DNA from: Chara braunii
Taxonomy: Eukaryota > Streptophyta > Charophyceae > Charales > Characeae
DNA length: 20,618 nt
Assembly (NCBI GenBank): GCA_003427395.1
Contig: BFEA01000099.1
Location: forward strand, 2,314,701 to 2,335,318
Reading direction: 5' to 3'
Notes under the pieces: model-generated
What the model was told of the DNA's origin: nothing
Database searches by the model: none
Seen by the model: only the letters and a program-made list of their open reading frames with translations
Shown here: one piece after another, positions 10,470 through 18,136 of the stretch
Layout: every line of letters starts with the position of its first letter
Numbering within the stretch: the stretch's first letter is position 1
Position numbers and translations under genes: made by a program

Positions 10470-10785
10470 TAGTCTATCTCCTTTAAACTAAGAAAATTTC
10501 GGCAGCGCTTCCCGTAGGAAAAGTGCCCTTTCAGAATTTATATCCGCCCAAATATGAAACCAAAAGTAGTCTTTGACTTTCCAAAGTCCAATTTTGTCCA
10601 ACTCCCTGAATTAGCAAAAATTTAGGCAGCACTCCTTTTAGAAAAGGGGACTTTCCAGATTTTTACTAAGTCATATATATACTTTAGGCAAGTTGAACTT
10701 TAACAAGTCAAAATTTGAGTAACTCCTTGGATTTGCAGAAATTTCGGCAGCGCTTCCCGTAGAGAAAGTGGCTTACCAAAATTTA
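10470..10785. repeat. Three diverged ~121-bp tandem units carrying TTTCGGCAGCGCTTCCC
   Basis: The landmark aaaTTTCGGCAGCGCTTCCC occurs at about 10497, 10619 (weaker: TTTAGGCAGCACTCC) and 10742, so spacing is 120-123 bp. The bases before it also align (gtcaaaa-t, then aactcc-t, then gca-aaa), as do those after it (aaagtg, then cc-aattta). Small stems differ between copies: TTCC/GGAA in unit 1, CCTTTT/AAAAGG in unit 2. I recall similar 'ttcggcagc...tccc' motifs from non-coding parts of plant LTR retrotransposons but cannot verify it. Confidence 0.65.
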
Positions 10786-11082
10786 TACAAAACCAAGTAT
10801 AACAAAAGATCCCAGAAAATGCGAGAATTGATCTAAGTAAAAAAAACTTAGCTTAAAAAATGCAGGAATTGAACTAACTCATATAGCTCTAGCACGTGGC
10901 AAGCAACTAAGGCAACTACCTGTCAAACTGAAACTCAGACTAAATAGTCATCTCACTCTGCCACATGCAATGTCAAACCACAGAGGCAAGTACTATCACC
11001 ATCCCCAAATCAACTTAGCACACAATAGTTCATAGTCTTTCAATGATTTAACCCTTTATACCCAACTTACATAAGGCATAAA
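10786..11082. other. G-poor spacer, no recognised feature
   Basis: A- and C-rich on the plus strand, with no open frame of note and no clear hairpin copy. It separates the tandem units from the stem-loop array. Confidence 0.4.
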
Positions 11083-11915
11083 GTCAGGTCATCCAATCTT
11101 ATGGAACATGCCTAACCCAGTCATTGAGTATACATGAACAGGATGCACAACTACTTCTCTCTTCCTTTGGGCACAAGACTAAGTCATTCATCTTAGAAAC
11201 AATGTTTAGTCGTCCTTAACAGTTTAATATCCAAGTTATATATATATATATGAACTTAGTGTTCAAAAACTGAACATATGACTGAGCCATTCATCTTAGA
11301 AACAAAGCTCAGCCTGCCCAGAGTTACCTTCAATTATATTCTTAGTTATACTCTCTTCAACTTTATGATAAGCTATAGTCGGGTCATCCAATCTTATGGA
11401 ACCTTTGCCTGACCAGCCTGTTCTTAAATAAAATAGTAATAAACATACAGTCAAATCATAACCTTTTGGGTTCCAGCATGTGCGAGGCATTGGGCCAGAC
11501 CATCCAATCTTATGGAACATGTCTGGTCCTCCGCCAGGTTCATTTCTCTCTGATCCAGCTGTGTGTGGCATGAGTCCAAGGTCATCCAATCTAATGGAAC
11601 ATGCCTCGCCCCCAGCCAAAGTTACTCCCTCAAAACAAAAGCAGGAAGAGGATGAGTCATCCAATCTTATGGAACTTGCCCAGACCCCCTCACCCAGAAA
11701 CTAATGAAACAGAGTAAAACCTAACTAAACAAGGCAACCAAGCCATCCAATCTTATGGTACAGGCTTGGCTCCTGAAAAGTCAACCACAGTCACGCCCTC
11801 ACAGTTTAGAGCAATCAGATCATCCAATCTTATGAAACTTGTCTGATTCTCCATGCAGTCCAAAGAAACAAAATACAGCGGTCAGGCCATCCAATCTTAT
11901 GGAACATGCATGACC
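11083..11915. repeat. Array of ten core motifs, most as stem-loops with divergent, pairing arms
   Basis: The core CATCCAATCTTATGGAACAT (or the related CATTCATCTTAGAAACAA) recurs ten times. Flanking arms (left/right): GTCAGGT/GCCTAAC 11083; GACTAA/TTAGTC 11177-11211; CTGAGC/GCTCAG 11282-11312; GTCGGGT/GCCTGAC 11378-11413; GGGCCAGAC/GTCTGGTCC 11492-11529; CCAAGCC/GGCTTGG 11738-11769; AATCAGA/TCTGATT 11813-11848; GGTCAGGC/GCATGACC 11880-11915. Most pair fully or with G-T wobbles; the first and last each have one mismatch. Two copies (about 11577-11612 and 11650-11685) have weak or no arms. The core is nearly fixed while the arms change together. Spacing is irregular, about 65-115 bp. Read on the minus strand, a 122-codon frame crosses it, but that repeats the core's own translation. 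Confidence 0.8.
11235..11252. repeat. Short TA microsatellite within the array
   Basis: Roughly eight TA units between array copies 2 and 3. Confidence 0.8.
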
Positions 11916-13310
11916 CCATAGGACCCTGCCAACCTCAAGCAAAACTGTCGTTCTCCCAACCTTCCCCCTGATGCAATTCCCCCTTCAGGCAGTCAACAAA
12001 GATTGAAATTGAGATTGCACATGCATTCCTTTACTTAGTCTGACTTGTGTCCTTAAAACCAAACTGAAATCAAAGTATGGGTACATGCAACACACTTAGC
12101 CAACTATAGAAAGATGTACAAATAGGGGTTATACTTTGGTTTATAGAGGGGGAGCAATGATTACCTTTCAATTCCCTGCCTCCAGAACTCCTCCTGAGNT
12201 CCGGCAGAGCTCCCGCAATCGGTGGGGCGAACCTCCCACAGAGGCCTTGGCGCGGATTATGGGTTGCAATCCCGCCTGCCGCCTTCCTCTCAGAACCAAA
12301 TAGACTAAACTTAGAGGAAGAAAGGCAGGTAGAGATAATTTTGAGACTCTCAGATACAAGAGGGGTGCGCTCAGGGCCGTGTTATCTTCCAACGCTTGAG
12401 GGCCCCGCAATGACAGCCAGAATATAACAGCTTGGTCAAAACACCGGGCCAACCTATCGAAGTCAAACCACTGAATACAATCCTCCCGACGATTCCTCAA
12501 TTTGCAGCAATCACCCTTCTTCCCTAACTTAGTGGTTCCTCTAGGCCCAAGGGCTTCTACACAACAGGCGGTAGCAGACAGCAACCAAGCCCTGCGATGG
12601 TCAATAGCATGCGGCCAATAATAGCGGTCCGCGCCAATGGTCTACACACAGTCAATCAGCAGCGGCCGCTGTTCGTACCCCGCCAGCGAGTATAGCCGCC
12701 ACACGCAGCTAGGAGCAACCGCTCTACTGCGACGGTAGTCTGCGGCCCCTTGCTCCCGGTCAACAGTAGCAGTTCGTGGGCCATCCGCAGCGATAGCCTG
12801 TGCACATCCAGCAGCACCCGGGGGTATAGAGCAGCAGTAACAGCAGTGGTACACAGTGGCCCACAGCAGCGTGCAGCTTAATCAGTAGTAACAGCTGCTA
12901 GTTGCGCAATGTCCCTCAGTAAACACGACAACAAGGCAAAGCGAGAGCCCCGTTTACCCAGTTAGAGGCACAGCAGAGCGCATAACATGATCAGTACCAG
13001 CCCGAAAACCCAGGCTGTAGCCGACGGGCAGCCCCGCCCCCCCCTTGTACCGAGCTGGACAACTCGTTGTTCGGGCGGAGCCTCATGTCTGTGCTCGCTG
13101 TCAACCCCTACAGTTCAACACGTAGCTGGGCTTTTCAGCTCACCCCGCACAGCCTGCTCCTCAGCTCCCCCGGCGTCGCTAGTTTCAGGTGAGTATTCCC
13201 CTTCCTCTTTCTATCTCCCAAATTGTTAGCTTACTACTGACTAAACTAACCTCTGAATCGCACCTGCCCTCTTCCACACTGCGCACCTAACTACTTATCT
13301 TACGTGGTGA
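11916..13310. other. No recognised gene; includes one ambiguous base (N at 12199)
   Basis: The minus frame 12168-12584 (138 codons) spans the N and has no familiar motif. On the minus strand, TATAAACC at about 12138-12145 is TATA-like and points towards the stem-loop array; if real, the array would lie in a transcribed leader. CAG-rich sequence covers about 12820-12900. CAGGTGAGT near 13187 is a textbook plant 5' splice site on the plus strand, but no exon could be supported. Confidence 0.35.
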
Positions 13311-13314
13311 AAGC

Positions 13315-13338
13315 ACCTGGCCACCATCACGGCCAGGT
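13315..13338. repeat. Hairpin ACCTGGCC/GGCCAGGT
   Basis: Perfect 8-bp stem with an 8-nt loop. The ACCTGG...CCAGGT theme returns at 13903-13927 and 14309-14333 with different inner bases, suggesting a second small stem-loop family. Confidence 0.65.
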
Positions 13339-13468
13339 TCAACTGCACGCAAACCGACACACGCGGCGCAGCAGCTCTCTCTCCTACCTCTATTCCAACT
13401 AACTCTTATACAAATTTGACTACATATTTGGGGTCGCCATGGCCCAAAACGTCAGGATAACATCTCTC

Positions 13469-13498
13469 CTCACCCGTTTTCATCAAGAAACGGGTGAG
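13469..13498. repeat. Covarying hairpin A1 (CTCACCCGTTT / AAACGGGTGAG)
   Basis: Perfect 11-bp stem, 8-nt loop TCATCAAG. First of four related stem-loops. Confidence 0.8.
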
Positions 13499-13649
13499 AT
13501 CGGCATCTTTTTCTCCCCACTCTCTTCTCTCATCGCCATATCCCGGCGCAGCCCATTTCTTACTGACCTCCCATTTTATTAACTTTCTCTTCCTTCTAGC
13601 TTCGCCATCTGATTCGCCCTACCTACAAACTTCCACTTTGGTCCTTACC

Positions 13650-13677
13650 TCGCTCGAATCCACCAAGGATCGAGCGA
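13650..13677. repeat. Covarying hairpin A2 (TCGCTCG-a-ATCC / GGAT-CGAGCGA)
   Basis: 11-bp stem with one bulged A and a 5-nt loop. Arm bases differ from A1 on both sides, yet pairing is kept. Confidence 0.8.
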
Positions 13678-13828
13678 TATCCAAACTTTTCACTCCCACC
13701 AACTTCCCTCTCCGCCATATCCCGGCGCACCACCTTTCGTACTAACCCCCTAAATCACTAACTTCCTCCTAAAACTAACATCGCCATCGCCTTCGCCCTA
13801 TACTAAAAACCCTCCCTTCGATTTTTCT

Positions 13829-13858
13829 CTCACTCGATTTCATTAAGAAACGAGTGAG
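13829..13858. repeat. Covarying hairpin A3 (CTCACTCG-a-TTT / AAA-CGAGTGAG)
   Basis: 11-bp stem with one bulged A at the same place as in A2 and loop CATTAAG. Compared with A1, CCC/GGG has become CTC/GAG, a compensated change. Confidence 0.8.
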
Positions 13859-14225
13859 ATATCATTGCCTTGCCTCCTACCATCTTCCCCCCTTCAGAAT
13901 GCACCTGGCGCTAACCTCCGTCCAGGTCCATTCATTTTCTTCACCCCCCCGCTGCTTCCCGAGCCCGCTGCTTCCCGGCAACGCCCGGTGATGGAAGGCT
14001 CCGTTGCAACTCGATCGGTTGTCCTGCGCCTCCCCCACAGCCTCGTCACCCCCGCCTTTCGTCCACTACCTCCGACTGCACCCGGCTCATTTTTCCACCT
14101 CGACACTCCGCCATACCTCCCCGCACGATCTTCCCCACTAACCCACTATTCTACTTATCCACCACCAAATCTAACTCTACCACTGTGATTGCCCGGGTCT
14201 AAGACCCCCACCCAGGCTCTTACCT

Positions 14226-14251
14226 TGCTCGATTCTGTCAAGAATCGAGCA
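14226..14251. repeat. Covarying hairpin A4 (TGCTCGATTCT / AGAATCGAGCA)
   Basis: Perfect 11-bp stem, 4-nt loop GTCA. As after A3, a GCACCTGGCGC block follows, here about 57 bp downstream. Confidence 0.8.
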
Positions 14252-15052
14252 CGCTATGCATCCTCCTACCCGCCATAGCCCCACCATCATCTCCTCCGAT
14301 GCGCATGCACCTGGCGCGAAACGGCGCCCAGGTACGCTTGCTTCCTGGCTCTCCCGCCCTGTGCTCGTCTCCCTCAGCCCGACAGTGGCCACACCTCAGC
14401 GGCCTGCCCGACGGCTGTAGCGCTTAGTGAGACATCCGTCGGGCGGCCCGGATAACGTCTCGCCCACCGCGCTGCCCGTCGTCCCACCGTCCTACCGTCT
14501 GCCGCCCGCTGCCTCACCTCTCCTCCGCCTAGTGCTCCGCTTCCCGTCAGCCGGCCTGCTGCTGCTCCGCGCGGCGTTGCCCGGCCAGCCCCTCTGCCCC
14601 GCGGCACTATCTGCCCGCCGCGCCTGCTCTGCCCTCCTTGCACCTGGCGCAACCCCTGTCCCGGTTCATTCGGCCGTCTCTACCACCCCACCTCACTGCA
14701 GCGCTCGGCTCCCCCTGGCTCCGCCCGCGGCGGTGCCGTCTGCCTTCCCCGCTCCGCCGGCCCCGTTCCTTGCCCGCGGACCCCACTGTATCCAGTAACC
14801 TCGGCCTGCCCAGCACGCAGTCCGTGCTTTCGTGTCGCCGTGGTCCTCCGTCGACTTCTTTTGGTCGCACGGCTCAGGCCGCGCTCCCTGGCTAAGCGGA
14901 AGGGCTCAGTCCTGATGATACCGGCTAACCCCCTGGCCGGTACCACCAGTCCGCTTCAACAGATATCGCCCGGCTGGTGGCTGTAGCTCCCGCATGTCCC
15001 CTCATTGGCGGCTTGAGCCCAAGTATGGCTGCTACAGGGTTCCTCGCGATCT

Positions 15053-15060
15053 TATAAAAG
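15053..15060 (+). promoter_or_regulatory. TATA box-like motif
   Basis: TATAAAAG on the plus strand, about 50 bp after CATTGGCGG (15003-15011). No gene follows on this strand, so it may be chance or belong to element debris. It lies at the 3' edge of the minus-strand repeat at 15055-15313. Confidence 0.25.
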
Positions 15061-15313
15061 AGTAACTTGGCACAGTTACGGGTAATCACATCTTAGGCAG
15101 CCCCGCGGCTACAACACACCCCCACGCGGCCCCACCAGGCCTGGAACATGGGCCGTACGTGTTCAGCATTACCGACCCTTTCGCCTCCCGCGTGACTACG
15201 AATTCCAGCACAGACCGCGCCGTGCGCTTAGCAATCCGCGGACCTATCAAACGAGGCGTGCACTCAAGGTCCTCGACCACCGTGACAGTCCTAGAACCCG
15301 GCGCCACGTCCAA
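15055..15313 (-). repeat. Dispersed element, copy B (partner of 19425-19600)
   Basis: Read on the minus strand it aligns with the plus strand at about 19425-19600. Shared blocks are GAGGCRAAAGGG, GTAATGCTGAA, GGTGGGG-CGC, GGGGTGTGTTGTA, CGCGGG-TGCCT and ACTGTGCC-AAGTTAC. The core is flanked by arms that pair (GTAGTCAC with GTGATTAC, one G-T wobble), where the partner has GTAATTGC with GCAATTAC. The translations of both are alike (EAKG, VMLN, GCVV, AGLP), but stops fall just past the shared part. A coding origin is possible but unproven. Confidence 0.6.
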
Positions 15314-15940
15314 GCCAAGGAACGCCGGAGCATAAAAAGAAATGTTAAATAATAACCTACTTGGAAAGTTCCAAGCATCAGAGTATGACGAACGAGGAAA
15401 AAGAAAACGTTAACCCGTCCTACGCCACCAACAACAATACCAAGGGGGATAGCCCCGCCGAACCCCTCGCGGCACCCGGGCGCTACCGCGTTGTCGCCGC
15501 TTGACCTCGATCCCTGAATCCCCTTGGCGGAAGTCCAGTACTGTAACCAATAGCGCTAGGCCCAAGTCTAGGTTTAACTTTGGCGGACGCCTAAATAGAC
15601 GGGCACTGCACGATGCGCCAAACTACCGAAACACCTTTAGAGGTCACATTGTTGTTGATGCCGTCCTCCGTACGTACGCACCGGTCACAGGCGAGCACAT
15701 TAATCAACGAGACATAACCTTTTTAATCCTAGTTTAATCAAAAATAAAAACTTTAGCCGGCGGTCAACGTCGGTCTCCACAATCATCAACAGCAGAAAAG
15801 ATCACGCGCGCCTCAAACCTGCGCGCCCACACACACTCTAATCTAGTCAATCGTCCAGCCAATGTAAACCTCAGGCATCGCCGCGCCTCGCGCGGTATAC
15901 TTAAACTTCAATTCAAGGCTACTTTCTGTCGTATGCGAAA
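15314..15940. other. No recognised gene
   Basis: The plus frame 15501-15737 (78 codons) has no familiar motif. A 7-bp hairpin CTTGGAA/TTCCAAG lies at about 15360-15375. CGCGCG-rich text around 15805-15830 shows no clear element boundary. Confidence 0.4.
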
Positions 15941-15946
15941 ACCAAG

Positions 15947-16034
15947 GCGGATACCCTTGTAAGGGTATTCGCGCCGACAACGTCGGAAAGTGGTGGGATC
16001 TCAAAACTACACTGTAATTGGGTTGTAGTGTAGT
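15947..16034. repeat. Three consecutive quasi-palindromes flanked by direct repeats
   Basis: A 12-bp stem (15947-15958 with 15961-15972, one G-T wobble, 2-nt centre), CCGAC/GTCGG (15974-15986) and ACTACACT/AGTGTAGT (16006-16034). The last is flanked by the direct repeat GTGGTGGGATC (about 15990-16000 and 16032-16043). Part of the last hairpin recurs inverted near 8.3 kb. Confidence 0.6.
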
Positions 16035-16052
16035 GGTGGGATCAGCCCCTTA

Positions 16053-16848
16053 AGGGCCTGGCCACATTACTGTCGAAAGTGCGATTTTTGATAGTTTATA
16101 TTTGCCACACAAGTTGTCGAAGTCGGAGACGGAAAGAAAATTCTCAAGTTGTCAGAGAATGTTTCTCGACACCTCTTGTGGAAAGTTGTTGAATCCTCAA
16201 CCTGCTACTCCAATGCTTTCAACAATCCTCGACTGCGCCATCGACTTCTCTTCGAAATTTGGTGAGTGGGGGTAAGGTCGAGATGGACTAATGCTTGTCG
16301 TAGCCTCAGGCGCGTTCGTCTTTTTTCATCTTGCTTTCAGAAGTGCGTCCACTCTACATTATTGTGTGGCTAAAGGGAGCAAACCGTCGAATGGAGGTTG
16401 GTGCAAAAGGTTTGAACAGAAAAAAACTGAAAAAGTCGAATTTGTTCTGAAAGTCTTCGAAGTTTTTTGCCTTTCGTTAGTAGTGTGGCGAGGCGCTTAG
16501 GGCTTACTCACACGGGGATAAAAAATCTCAAAAATTTTAGGCATTTGGTTCATTGTTTTTTAGGCATTTGGTCCGCTTGTGGTTACACGGGCAAACCTCG
16601 TCCAGAAAGGACGAAATCGCGACCTTGACACTTTGCACTCAGGGCAAGTGCGCCCGGTCGCACAGGGGAGGACCAAATAAAAGATGGATTTTTTTTATTT
16701 TATTTTTTTTAACGCGAGTATAGCGTGTGGGCCTTCGCTACAACGTAAATGTTTCTGGTCGCACTTTCAGTTGTTTGGCGGGCTGTCTTCTTTGTCTACG
16801 ATTCTCTTCAATTCACGAACATTAGAAAAAAAAAAGAAAAAAAGGCAA
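16053..16848. other. No recognised gene; short direct repeats and A/T runs
   Basis: TTTGGTGAGT near 16258 is splice-donor-like but isolated. TTTTAGGCATTTGGT occurs twice, about 25 bp apart (about 16536-16550 and 16559-16573). The plus frame 16291-16500 shows no domain. T-rich (16688-16711) and A-rich (16826-16843) tracts bracket the space before the next foldback. Confidence 0.4.
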
Positions 16849-17047
16849 TTTGAGACCACCTCTGGGGCGTGGTCCCATTAGCAAAGAGGATCGGATCGAA
16901 TGCCTGCATCTGGACGTGTTTGTAAAGAGGTGCAGGAAATCGAGATTGGACTGCTTTTCTGCATCTCTACATGAAGCACGTCCAGATTCAAGCATTCGAT
17001 CTGATCCTCTTTGCTAATGGGACCTCGTCCCTGGAGGTGGTCTCAAA
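16849..17047. mobile_element. Foldback element, 'GGTCCC' family copy 1 (168 bp) inside an outer inverted repeat
   Basis: The inner element, 16864-17031, has ends GGGGCGTGGTCCCATTAGC and GCTAATGGGACCTCGTCCC, then long arms (AAAGAGGATCgGATCGAATGC and complement), then inner arms around a loop containing GAGATTGGACTGC. The loop matches copy 19978-20144. Just outside lie TTTGAGACCACCTC and its complement, so the whole 199 bp folds into one near-perfect hairpin. It has no coding capacity. Such a transcript would be a good substrate for small-RNA processing. Confidence 0.82.
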
Positions 17048-17601
17048 AGTGTCCTCCCGTGGCCCCGCAGGCCACTGACAAAAGGGTCACCATTTGAGGC
17101 ATTTGGGTAGCGGGCCTCTCCAGTGTGACCCGAAACCTGACTCAAATTTTGGGATTTAGGGTATTTTGGTCTTCCTGTGAGCATTATGCCGATGATAGCG
17201 ACCGCAATTGGAAGCAGTTTCAACAGCCCAGTTCCTTCCAAGCAGTTATCATGGGTTGGTACATCGGATGGCACTGGTCCCTTACAGACGAAATCGGAAC
17301 CTCAATCACAACCATTTACTGACATCATCTATGACCTCGCTACGAAACAACTACAACCACCAGGACAAGTGCCAGACATCCACGACAAACAAAGCAACCA
17401 CCTGAATCAACGGAGGACTATCACCTGAAGAAACATAGGACCAACAAGCAATGAGACGCTCACCCAAGTTGAAAAACCGCCTCGCCAGCCTGACCGGTAC
17501 GACTGCCTTGCCCGGTGACAGTATAAGTCACAGTGGCCTGGCCGGCGACGACAGCTTGCGAAGTTTCCCGAGCAGCGCCCTCCAGTCTGCGCCCGCTCGC
17601 G
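17048..17601. other. No recognised gene
   Basis: Contains a GGGTCAC/GTGACCC inverted repeat (about 17083-17131). A minus-strand frame of 103 codons (17460-17771) continues into the artefactual duplication. It has no domain I recognise. Confidence 0.4.
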
Positions 17602-17825
17602 GCACTCATCGCATATGCAAACTTGTGCAGGAACACAAGGGTCAGGTCGTACGGAAATTGAATCGTTCTCCTCACCTTTTGGCAAAGCGGTCCCACCCAC
17701 CCTTGATTTTCCCGCGGTGTGCGGGCCTGAGGCCCACCTTGTTGACTCACTCCTATGAGATCTGGCATCATCTTCCGCCTATTCTTTTCCTATTTTACTT
17801 GAATGGTCCTCGTGTGAGTATGCCC
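17602..17825. repeat. Copy 1 of an exact 224-bp direct repeat (assembly artefact)
   Basis: Base-for-base identical to 17864-18087 by eye. It ends exactly where the adapter begins. See the adapter entry. Confidence 0.95.
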
Positions 17826-17863
17826 CTGTCTCTTATACACATCTAGATGTGTATAAGAGACAG
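17826..17863. other. Illumina Nextera mate-pair junction adapter (Tn5 mosaic ends), contamination
   Basis: CTGTCTCTTATACACATCT (17826-17844) is followed at once by its exact reverse complement (17845-17863). This 38-bp perfect palindrome is the known junction left when Nextera mate-pair fragments are circularised. On either side are identical 224-bp genomic copies, as expected if a read across the junction was assembled as contiguous sequence. Open frames that cross it gain adapter-encoded tails (LSLIHI on plus, CLLYTS on minus). Confidence 0.98.
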
Positions 17864-18087
17864 GCACTCATCGCATATGCAAACTTGTGCAGGAACACAA
17901 GGGTCAGGTCGTACGGAAATTGAATCGTTCTCCTCACCTTTTGGCAAAGCGGTCCCACCCACCCTTGATTTTCCCGCGGTGTGCGGGCCTGAGGCCCACC
18001 TTGTTGACTCACTCCTATGAGATCTGGCATCATCTTCCGCCTATTCTTTTCCTATTTTACTTGAATGGTCCTCGTGTGAGTATGCCC
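17864..18087. repeat. Copy 2 of the exact 224-bp direct repeat (assembly artefact)
   Basis: Identical to 17602-17825. This copy continues naturally into 18088 onwards. The real locus most likely holds a single copy, so about 262 bp of this window are spurious. Confidence 0.95.
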
Positions 18088-18136
18088 TTAGTCTTTGAAA
18101 AAAATAAGAGATACAAATCTCAGGGCATACTTACAC
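18074..18136. repeat. 63-bp inverted-repeat unit, GTGTGAGTATGCCCT ends
   Basis: GTGTGAGTATGCCCT (18074-18088) pairs with AGGGCATACTTACAC (18122-18136), one mismatch. The left half lies across the end of the duplicated segment. The right half is also the left terminus of the element at 18122-18527. Confidence 0.65.

Larger units (their letters stand above)
13469..13830. repeat. ~180-bp tandem repeat (two clear units) with hairpin and CGCCATATCCCGGCG block
   Basis: Unit 1 begins with a hairpin at 13469-13498 and unit 2 with one at 13650-13677. Both carry CGCCATATCCCGGCGCA (13534-13550 and 13713-13729, 179 bp apart). Both then have diverged but alignable text ending CGCCATC...TTCGCCCTA. The repeat continues in altered form past 13829, where the hairpin recurs. 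Confidence 0.7.
13190..14900. other. Strongly pyrimidine-rich (plus strand), GC-rich tract without a recognised gene
   Basis: The plus strand is dominated by C and T for about 1.7 kb, becoming GC-rich after 14400. Several overlapping open frames on both strands (for example plus 14427-14798 and minus 14374-14652) come from this composition. Their translations are Pro/Ser/Leu- or Arg/Gly-rich with no domain. I regard them as non-coding. Apart from the hairpin repeats listed separately I see nothing else. Confidence 0.5.

Noticed and set aside
11083-11915. CRISPR-like array
   Set aside because: The repeats are conserved in the loop rather than as whole units, spacing is irregular, there are no cas genes, and the DNA is eukaryotic in character.
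11083-11915. Integron attC-type recombination sites (structure conserved more than sequence)
   Set aside because: No cassette open frames, integrase or attC end motifs; here the loop is conserved and the arms vary.
12168-12584. 138-codon minus-strand open frame
   Set aside because: Contains an ambiguous base, no recognisable motif, and no support from composition or neighbours.
14374-14946. Several overlapping open frames on both strands
   Set aside because: GC-rich, pyrimidine-skewed DNA has few stop codons; the translations are low-complexity and mutually antisense.
17826-17863. Tn5/IS50-type mosaic ends suggesting a real bacterial transposon
   Set aside because: The two 19-bp ends are fused head to head with nothing between them and are bracketed by an exact duplication. 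That is the mate-pair library junction, not an insertion.
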